From Microcaldota archaeon (GTDB lineage Archaea > Micrarchaeota > Micrarchaeia > Anstonellales > Anstonellaceae), in contig JAOAKI010000004.1 in NCBI GenBank assembly GCA_026413765.1, positions 1-33,512 on the forward strand: a DNA stretch of 33,512 bases. The letters run 5' to 3'. Shown piece by piece: positions 28,435 to 33,512 of this stretch. How positions within the stretch are numbered: the stretch's first letter is position 1; the number at the start of each line of letters is the position of its first letter. Below the pieces are notes generated by a model. The model worked only from the letters and a program-made list of their open reading frames with translations, ran no database searches and was not told the origin of the DNA. The translations under genes and the position numbers were made by a program.

Positions 28435-29786
28435 GCCATATTTATTTCAATAGGCTTGAATTTTATTGCTTTTGCAATCAAATTATATGGAAATTGCTCT
28501 ATTTTCGTGTTGTACAGCGTTATGCTGTCTACAAGAAACTTTCTTCCACCTGCTATCCACTCCTCTGTGTGCTTCAGCTGCCTTTGGAACTCAACAAAGT
28601 TGTTGTTTGCCTTCAGTTTTGGATAATTCTCAAGAATCGCCAAAAGCCCATCTATTTTTTCGTCCATGACGTAGGCGCGCACATTTGCAATAGCTGCTTG
28701 CAATTCTTTTTCATGTTTTGCACTCTCTTTCACTACTTCTTCAAGCTTTGGCAGCAGCTCTCGCCTTCTCATCAGAAGAACTTGCAAGTTGCTTTTTGCC
28801 CTCTCAATTTGCATCTTAAGCACCACTATCCCGTTATACATCTCAAGCAAGACCATCAAAATGGCATAAGCATACATAAGCAAAATAATCGCTGCAATTA
28901 TAGTTGCAATTTCCACAAAATGACCAGGCAGTTCGTTGCTGGCGAACAGCAGCATCAGAGCCCCAAAAAATAGCGGCATAAACACAATTTTAAAAAGAGC
29001 CGAGCTTTTCAGCTTTTTTACTGCCTCTCTTTCACTTCCATCTGAAATGTAAAAAGGCTTGCCTTTCTGGCTGCAAATAATCATGTTGTCTCCTTTTTCC
29101 TCCTCATCAACTTTCGCTTCCCCAAGAAGATAGATCTCATCACCTTCTTGAACCAGAATTTCGTTTATCTCAATATCTCCATGGTATTGGCTTAAGTGTG
29201 GGTAATATGTTTTGATAAATTCTACCGCTTTCTTTTCCTCTTCTACCTCGGCACTAGCCAGCGCCTGCTGCATTTCAATTATCTTTTCGGCAATGCCTCC
29301 ACTTATCTTTCCGCCTTGCGCTTTTCGGAGTTCTTCGAGTGCAGTTTTTGTCTGCTCTAAGGTAGATTTTCTTCCTGACAGCATGTTCACTCTTATCTTT
29401 TTGTCAACTTTCATATAATTCAGCTTGCACTCCAGGCCGCGCGGGTCGATTGCAACCCTTCCTGTTTCATCCTCAATATAGAACCGCTGTTCGCTTGTAG
29501 TGATGCCGACAATTTCCATTTGCTCTCCTTTTTTTCTTTTTTGCTCGAATTTATAAGTAAAAACTGCATAGAAAACGCACGGCTTTTTTCCAACCGGACT
29601 TTCAAGCAATCTCTCGCCTCTTGCTGCTTTGCCTTGTATTTCAACCAGTCCTGGATAAACGGAAATAGCCTTGCAAGTCGGCGTATATTCTATTTTTTTG
29701 AGAAGCTCAAGATCTTTCATCCCCGAATAATAACTATATAATCCAAAGACTGCAAAGGCCGGAATCAGCGCCTTACTAGTTTCCAT
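28431..29786 (-). CDS. GIDE-like domain fused to LemA domain, membrane protein
   Basis: A 451-residue membrane protein. It opens with a hydrophobic segment and a GIDE-type (MULAN-related) domain: RLLESPVGKKPCVFYAVFTYKFEQ, then FYIEDETGRVAIDPRG. A charged helical insert rich in Glu/Lys follows, then more of the beta domain (ILVQEGDEIYLLGEA). Two membrane helices separated by a short turn come next, then a LemA domain (MYNGIVVLKMQIERAKSNLQVLLMRRREL...FVEFQRQLKHTEEWIAGGRKFLVDSITLYN). In bacteria GIDE-like and LemA proteins are usually separate genes. No RING finger is present. The ATG at 29786 is about 25 bases from a TATA-like box; an in-frame extension to 29960 would cross the divergent promoter. 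The function is unknown, probably membrane stress or trafficking. Confidence 0.85.
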   Translation of the reverse strand: METSKALIPAFAVFGLYSYYSGMKDLELLKKIEYTPTCKAISVYPGLVEIQGKAARGERLLESPVGKKPCVFYAVFTYKFEQKRKKGEQMEIVGITTSEQRFYIEDETGRVAIDPRGLECKLNYMKVDKKIRVNMLSGRKSTLEQTKTALEELRKAQGGKISGGIAEKIIEMQQALASAEVEEEKKAVEFIKTYYPHLSQYHGDIEINEILVQEGDEIYLLGEAKVDEEEKGDNMIICSQKGKPFYISDGSEREAVKKLKSSALFKIVFMPLFFGALMLLFASNELPGHFVEIATIIAAIILLMYAYAILMVLLEMYNGIVVLKMQIERAKSNLQVLLMRRRELLPKLEEVVKESAKHEKELQAAIANVRAYVMDEKIDGLLAILENYPKLKANNNFVEFQRQLKHTEEWIAGGRKFLVDSITLYNTKIEQFPYNLIAKAIKFKPIEINMA

Positions 29787-29821
29787 AAGCCCATCTTTTC
29801 CTTTCCCTATATAAACTTTTC

Positions 29822-29831
29822 TGTTATAACA
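29822..29831. promoter_or_regulatory. Candidate ArsR operator between divergent TATA boxes
   Basis: TGTTATAACA is a perfect 10-bp palindrome. It lies between the minus-strand TATA box of the LemA-fusion gene (CTATATAAAC read on plus, 29807-29816) and the plus-strand TATA box of the ArsR-type gene (TTTTATATTTATAT, about 29834-29847). A dimeric winged-helix protein bound here could cover both promoters. This is inferred from position and symmetry only. Confidence 0.4.
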
Positions 29832-29863
29832 ACTTTTATATTTATATGCGCATTTGTTTATAT

Positions 29864-30145
29864 ATGGAAGAAGAGGCACGTCTGTTTTCAGCGCTGGCAG
29901 ATCCAACAAGGCTTGAAATTCTGCGCTTTCTTTCAAAAAAGAAAGGTTGCGTTTCGTCAATTCAGTCGGCCCTGAAAAAAAGCCAGCCTAACATCAGCCA
30001 GCACCTCAGGGTCCTTCGAGAGGCCAGGCTGATTTGGTACAAAAAAGAAGGAAAGCAGACATGCTATTTCATTTGCAAGCCACAGATTGCCAAACTAATT
30101 CAGTTGGCAAAAAGAATTGCAAAAGGAGGGGATTATGATGTCTAA
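29864..30145 (+). CDS. ArsR-family winged-helix transcriptional regulator
   Basis: A 93-residue DNA-binding repressor-type protein. The sequence LFSALADPTRLEILRFLSKKKGCVSSIQSALKKSQPNISQHLRVLREARLIWYKKEGKQTCYF is a standard ArsR winged helix. The classical metal motif ELCVCDL is absent; cysteines are at 29, 67 and 71, which could sense thiols or metal differently. The ATG at 29864 is about 26 bases from the TATA box centre, so it is preferred over the ATG at 29846, which lies inside the box. It overlaps the glutaredoxin gene by 11 bases, suggesting control of a redox operon. Confidence 0.9.
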   Translation: MEEEARLFSALADPTRLEILRFLSKKKGCVSSIQSALKKSQPNISQHLRVLREARLIWYKKEGKQTCYFICKPQIAKLIQLAKRIAKGGDYDV

Positions 30146-30386
30146 CCCAGAACCAGAAGTCATTGTGTATAGCACACCCACCTGCCCTTTTTGCGTGATG
30201 GCCAAGAGATATCTTGCGCAAAAAGGCATCAAGTTCGTTGACTACAATGTTGCTGAAGATCAGCAGAAAGCGTTCGAAATGGTTGCAAAAAGCGGACAGA
30301 TGGGCGTTCCAGTGCTTGACATAAAAGGAAAAATCATCATAGGCTTCGACAAAGCGGCAATTGATGAGGCACTGTCAGCTAAGTGA
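30135..30386 (+). CDS. Glutaredoxin-family protein
   Basis: An 83-residue glutaredoxin/NrdH-like oxidoreductase. The active-site motif is CPFC (Cys17, Cys20), and the cis-proline motif is GVPVLDI, followed by IIIGFDKAAID. GGAGG (30125-30129) lies 5 bases before ATG 30135 and 8 before ATG 30138, so either could be used; a longer in-frame start at 30117 is on the wrong side of this SD. It is translationally coupled to the ArsR-type gene. A ribonucleotide-reductase electron-donor role (NrdH-like) is possible but not shown. Confidence 0.92.
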   Translation: MMSNPEPEVIVYSTPTCPFCVMAKRYLAQKGIKFVDYNVAEDQQKAFEMVAKSGQMGVPVLDIKGKIIIGFDKAAIDEALSAK

Positions 30387-30420
30387 TTTTTCCTGATCAA
30401 ATTGCAGCAGAGGTGATTTC

Positions 30421-30624
30421 ATGAAATTTGAAAAAAATGTCGGCGAGGCAGACAGGATAGTGCGATTGATTTTGGGAGCAGTATTGCTTTTGTCGGCCGC
30501 ATTCTTGCAGCTGGACCTTCCAGTCAGGGTCTTGGTTGCTCTTTTGGGGATGATAAGCATTTTTACAGGCATAGTTGGAAGCTGCATGCTCTATTCTTTC
30601 TTTGGGTTCAAGACCTCAAAGTAG
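30421..30624 (+). CDS. DUF2892 (YgaP-type) small membrane protein
   Basis: A 67-residue protein with two membrane helices. It opens with KNVGEADRIVRLILGAVLLL and ends with TGIVGSCMLYSFFGFKT, the pattern of DUF2892 proteins. In bacteria this domain is found alone or as the C-terminal part of the rhodanese YgaP. GAGGTGA gives an SD. It is the third gene of the ArsR-glutaredoxin unit, 34 bases after glutaredoxin. Its 3' end overlaps the signal peptidase gene on the other strand by 17 bases. Confidence 0.85.
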   Translation: MKFEKNVGEADRIVRLILGAVLLLSAAFLQLDLPVRVLVALLGMISIFTGIVGSCMLYSFFGFKTSK

Positions 30625-31564
30625 ACACAAAATACCTATCGCATCCCTCTGGCGTGGTAATCCCGACAGGCGAAATGAATAGCTTAAGGTATCCGATTGC
30701 AGGAATCGACAATACAACCTTGCCTTTTATCCTTTCGCTTTCGACCGGCAAGTTCCCGGCTTTCTTTGCTGCGTCATAAACTTGAATATCAAAGACTGGA
30801 TTGTTGTCTCCCTTGGTTAATATGTATGTCTTTTCCTTTGTCTTCAGCTTGATGTATGCCCTATGTATAATGTCTCCAATCGAAGCATAATATTCGCTTT
30901 CTTTTGGAGTATATACAACAACATCGTTGCTCATGTTAGCATAATATCGGATGTTGTTGATTTCGATCCACCCAACGCAAGGACCGTATTTCTTTTCCCC
31001 AGTCTTAGGATATACCATCTCGCATTTTTCATAGCCAAAAGTGATCGCCCCATGCTTTTCGCTAAACTCCTGCGGATTTTGGATGAATTCTGCGCAAATT
31101 GGAATCTGTTGCTGGGCACATTGTGCATAAAGAGATCCTTTCAGCCTAGCCACCTCGGACTTCGAGCGCATTACTATTGCCTCGCCTATCGTAGACACAT
31201 CCTCTACTTCTACTTGGGGAGCAGCTATTTCTCCGCCAGCCAAAACAACCAAATCTCCCCTTTGAATGTTGGGCATCATCGAACAAGAGACGATTGCGTT
31301 GAGCGGGGAGGGAGTTTGCAAGACAAATCCTGCCCCAAACCAAATTGCCAATGCAATCGCAAGCGCGAAAGCAGTCTCTTTTATTTCATGCAGCAATCCG
31401 TGCTTTTTTGTTCCATGCCAAAACTCAAGAATCACCGCCCAAATTATCGAAAGTCCGCACAGCAGCCCAAACAGCCAATGTCCACTCAGCAAGTAGAGTA
31501 TGAATGTAAAAGCGATGCTGAGATAGGAAAATTTCTGGCTAAGAAAAAACGCTTCCTCTCCCAT
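30608..31564 (-). CDS. Archaeal-type signal peptidase I with extended insert
   Basis: Membrane serine protease that removes signal peptides from exported proteins. The 318-residue product has hydrophobic N-terminal segments (about 12-48 and 62-83), then the catalytic Ser95 in SMMPNIQRGDLVV. In archaeal and ER enzymes a His replaces the bacterial Lys; here it is His234 in IGDIIHRAY, followed by TKGDNNPVFD with Asp253/Asp259. The Ser-His spacing of about 139 residues is long and includes an insert with Cys149, Cys157, Cys181 and Cys196 that could form external disulfides. GGGAG precedes the ATG, overlapping the rpoL stop region. It is the last gene of the Csl4-RpoL operon. Confidence 0.88.
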   Translation of the reverse strand: MGEEAFFLSQKFSYLSIAFTFILYLLSGHWLFGLLCGLSIIWAVILEFWHGTKKHGLLHEIKETAFALAIALAIWFGAGFVLQTPSPLNAIVSCSMMPNIQRGDLVVLAGGEIAAPQVEVEDVSTIGEAIVMRSKSEVARLKGSLYAQCAQQQIPICAEFIQNPQEFSEKHGAITFGYEKCEMVYPKTGEKKYGPCVGWIEINNIRYYANMSNDVVVYTPKESEYYASIGDIIHRAYIKLKTKEKTYILTKGDNNPVFDIQVYDAAKKAGNLPVESERIKGKVVLSIPAIGYLKLFISPVGITTPEGCDRYFVSTLRS

Positions 31565-31576
31565 TTGTATTGCTCC

Positions 31577-31867
31577 CTATTTTTTTGTCTTTTTAGCGCT
31601 CTTTGCCAATTCCTTAAATTCGACTGCTTGCTTGCGCAGTTTTTTTATCGCGCTCTTCAATGCTGAAACAGGGCTTCCCTCTTTTACCCTCACCATCAAT
31701 ACTGGCGGGGCAATCAACGGGTGGTCATGCCTGCATGCAGCAAATTCGACATTCTCATCCTCTAGCAGGATTTCTTTTATTGCGTTAGGAAAACCAATGT
31801 CGACATCCTCCCCATGCAACTCTATTTCAATGTAATCTTTCTCTTTTTTGGCTATCTTAATCTCCAT
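31577..31867 (-). CDS. rpoL: DNA-directed RNA polymerase subunit L (Rpb11-like)
   Basis: Assembly-platform subunit of archaeal RNA polymerase that pairs with subunit D. The 96-residue product shows YIEIELHGEDVDIGFPNAIKEILLEDENVEFAACRHDHPLIAPPVLMVRVK, the dimerisation fold of the family. The family's usual H-x-L-x-x-P region is present, and a Lys-rich tail follows. The ATG at 31867 follows the SD GGAGGG (31880-31875), which overlaps the csl4 stop; an in-frame TTG two codons upstream is too close to the SD. Confidence 0.92.
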   Translation of the reverse strand: MEIKIAKKEKDYIEIELHGEDVDIGFPNAIKEILLEDENVEFAACRHDHPLIAPPVLMVRVKEGSPVSALKSAIKKLRKQAVEFKELAKSAKKTKK

Positions 31868-31879
31868 CCGCAATCCCTC

Positions 31880-32446
31880 CTATATTATGGCTTTTCGGTA
31901 GTCTTTCGCGATTTTCCTGTTGTCTATGTTCCTGCACTTCTCGCATTTCAATATTCTTCCCTCCAGCCTCATTGGGTGTCTGCATTTGTTGCAAAAAGCT
32001 TTTATCACTCCCAACTCCTCTGCATCGGTTGAGAGGCGCATTTCGCCATTCCTCATGTCGACAATCTTTGCGCGAATTATGTCGCCAATCTTGTACTCGT
32101 CGCGAACATTCCTTACATATCCCTTTTTTATCATTGAAGCATGCAAAATCGCATAATCTGGATTTTCCCCAAACCGCTCATCCTCTTCGGTCAGGCTGCC
32201 GCTGATCCGCATGCTCACAAGCGCAACCGGCTCCACAATGTTTTCCACTCTCCCAATTATTGTAGAGCCTATTCCGAAAGCTCTCAAAGGTATCTCATGG
32301 GCTACCGATATTTTGCGGTCTTTTTCACTGACGCTGCCGCACACCGCCGCCCTTATTGTCTCTCCTTCAATGAATGTGCCTTCCCCTGCCAAATACTCCT
32401 CCTGCACCCCCAGGAATTCCCCAGGAACTACGAACTTTTTTTCCAT
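31880..32446 (-). CDS. csl4: Exosome complex RNA-binding protein Csl4
   Basis: Cap subunit of the archaeal exosome, which degrades and tails RNA. The 188-residue product has an N-terminal domain (KFVVPGEFLGVQEEYLAGEGTF), an S1 domain (IGSTIIGRVENIVEPVALVSM...IGDIIRAKIVDMRNGEMRLS) and a zinc ribbon (CNKC...CEKC) near the C terminus. GGAGGT (32456-32451) is a strong SD. The TATA-like ATTTAAAT at 32482-32489 lies about 40 bases upstream. Csl4 and RpoL are neighbours in many archaea, linking RNA synthesis and decay. Confidence 0.95.
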   Translation of the reverse strand: MEKKFVVPGEFLGVQEEYLAGEGTFIEGETIRAAVCGSVSEKDRKISVAHEIPLRAFGIGSTIIGRVENIVEPVALVSMRISGSLTEEDERFGENPDYAILHASMIKKGYVRNVRDEYKIGDIIRAKIVDMRNGEMRLSTDAEELGVIKAFCNKCRHPMRLEGRILKCEKCRNIDNRKIAKDYRKAII

Positions 32447-32481
32447 TTTGACCTCCTAACTGGTGTTGTGCCTCAATAAAT

Positions 32482-32489
32482 ATTTAAAT
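32482..32489. promoter_or_regulatory. Shared palindromic TATA element (Csl4 / DUF373)
   Basis: ATTTAAAT is a perfect palindrome, 27.5 bases from the DUF373 ATG at 32513 and about 39.5 bases from the Csl4 ATG at 32446. This repeats the geometry of the PCNA/alaX gap: one side leaderless, the other with a short leader carrying an SD. Confidence 0.5.
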
Positions 32490-32512
32490 GGATTTTCTTA
32501 AACCTCTTATCA

Positions 32513-33512
32513 ATGGTGGCAAAGAAAGGCAGGCTGATAATCTGCATTGACAGGGACAACGACCTTTATGAGAAGGTCAAAATATCTGGCCCAATCATAG
32601 GCAGAGAGGCAAATCTGGAGGCAGCAGTTAAGCTTGCGCTGGCAGACCCAACAGAAACCGATGCAAATACAATATTCAAGGCGATAAAGCTTTTCGATTC
32701 AATCTCTGCAGAAATGCCGGCACAAATAGTGACGCTCACTGGTTCCTCTTCACTTGGCTATGTGGCGGACAATGAGATTGCGACCCAGCTTGACCGCGTC
32801 CTTTCCGAGTTTCCTGTTGATTCATGCATTGTGGTTTCAGATGGCGCATCTGACCAGCAGATATTGCCGATAATACGCTCAAGGCTCAAAATAGACGGCG
32901 TCGAGCTTGTTGTGATGAAGCAGGCAAAAGAGCTGGAAAAAACTTATTTTGTCATCCTTGAAAAGCTGAAAGAGCCGCATTATGCCCGCCTTATTTTCGG
33001 CATCCCTGCGATTCTGCTGATGCTTTTTGCGGCAAGCCGCTACCTTGGCCTTGGCATCGAGTTCGTCGCCGCTTTGCTTGCCTTTTACCTTGCCCTCAAG
33101 GCTTTCGGGATTGAGGACAAGCTTCTGCGCATCATTTCAGAGTTCCGCTTCACCCCAGACAAGATTTCAAGCATCGTGTATTTAGTGTTCTTCATCATGC
33201 TGCTTATTGCTGGCTGGTCTGCAATCCAGAGGTATTCTTCTGCCCAAGAGATGGGATTGGACAGCGTAAAGACAATGGCATATGTCGCAAAAACACTTGC
33301 AAATATGCTTTCAATCGCATTCATCATTCTTTTTGCAGGCAAGACAATCGACATCTTAAATGAACGCGAGCCAAAAAAAGTCGAAATACCTACTTATGGC
33401 CTTTATGCGATTACTACAGTCATCATCTGGTTCTTGATATCAGTCGCTTCTGATTGGGTGCTCAACCTTTACCCGCCATATGTTTCTTTCCAGGATTTCC
33501 TTCTCTCAATAT
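32513..33512 (+). CDS. DUF373 archaeal membrane protein (3' end beyond window)
   Basis: An open frame from ATG 32513 to the window end, at least 333 residues. The soluble N-terminal part reads LIICIDRDNDLYEKVKISGPIIGRE, then ANLEAAVKLALADPTETDANTIF and VVSDGASDQQILPIIRSRL, the conserved core of archaeal DUF373 proteins. From about residue 160 there are several membrane segments (IFGIPAILLMLFAASRYLGLGIEF, then further helices). The biochemical role is unknown. No SD is seen, but the ATG is at leaderless distance from the palindromic TATA element shared with csl4. Confidence 0.9.
   Translation, partial: MVAKKGRLIICIDRDNDLYEKVKISGPIIGREANLEAAVKLALADPTETDANTIFKAIKLFDSISAEMPAQIVTLTGSSSLGYVADNEIATQLDRVLSEFPVDSCIVVSDGASDQQILPIIRSRLKIDGVELVVMKQAKELEKTYFVILEKLKEPHYARLIFGIPAILLMLFAASRYLGLGIEFVAALLAFYLALKAFGIEDKLLRIISEFRFTPDKISSIVYLVFFIMLLIAGWSAIQRYSSAQEMGLDSVKTMAYVAKTLANMLSIAFIILFAGKTIDILNEREPKKVEIPTYGLYAITTVIIWFLISVASDWVLNLYPPYVSFQDFLLSI

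Overview
The window is archaeal chromosomal DNA. Its information-processing genes are archaeal in type: an MCM helicase, a PCNA clamp, the gamma subunit of initiation factor aIF2, ribosomal protein eS6, RNA polymerase subunit L (Rpb11-like), the exosome subunit Csl4, an archaeal-type (Ser/His/Asp) signal peptidase I, a free-standing AlaX editing protein and an archaeal DUF373 membrane protein. They are mixed with genes of bacterial flavour: DNA gyrase A and B with a real GyrA box, a large class II ribonucleotide reductase, and DUF1405 and DUF2892 membrane proteins. Gene packing is very tight, with convergent stop codons that overlap. Upstream of many first genes a TATA-like box sits about 25-28 bases before the start codon, which suggests leaderless mRNAs, while downstream genes carry Shine-Dalgarno (SD) sequences. 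A euryarchaeal or DPANN archaeon (for example a Diapherotrites/Micrarchaeota-like lineage) would fit, but no rRNA is present to settle it.

Layout. Positions 1-479 hold no protein gene. They contain a TATA box, a degenerate tRNA-like sequence and a 70-bp hairpin-rich unit repeated twice in tandem. Positions 480-8058 (+) carry methionyl-tRNA synthetase, MCM, an unrecognised 800-residue protein and a small polytopic membrane protein. At 8072-9977 lie a slipin (-), a hexapeptide acyltransferase and a DUF1405 protein (both +). Positions 9985-18956 (-) carry gyrA, gyrB, a CNNM/CBS membrane protein and class II ribonucleotide reductase. The reductase is preceded by two palindromes that closely match the bacterial NrdR box and are spaced three helical turns apart. 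Positions 19229-20705 (+) carry the pdxS-pdxT pyridoxal phosphate synthase operon.

Positions 20707-22478 (-) carry eS6, aIF2 gamma and a previously uncalled 46-residue protein with eight cysteines. The aIF2 gamma has no cysteines where the archaeal zinc knuckle normally sits. Positions 22544-26531 (-) carry an ABC-2 transporter, cysteinyl-tRNA synthetase and an M24 peptidase. A divergent thioredoxin-like gene follows, then PCNA (-) diverging from alaX (+). Next comes a protein fusing a GIDE-like domain to LemA (-), diverging from an ArsR-type regulator, a glutaredoxin and a DUF2892 membrane protein (+). Positions 30608-32446 (-) form a Csl4, RpoL and signal peptidase operon, which diverges from a DUF373 gene cut by the window end.

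The observations most worth checking are the tandem NrdR-like boxes in front of an archaeal nrdJ, the tRNA-like sequence that overlaps the 70-bp tandem repeats, the perfect 17-bp palindrome before gyrB, the zinc-knuckle-less aIF2 gamma next to a tiny cysteine-rich protein, the 800-residue orphan, and recurring divergent promoters built on one palindromic TATA element.
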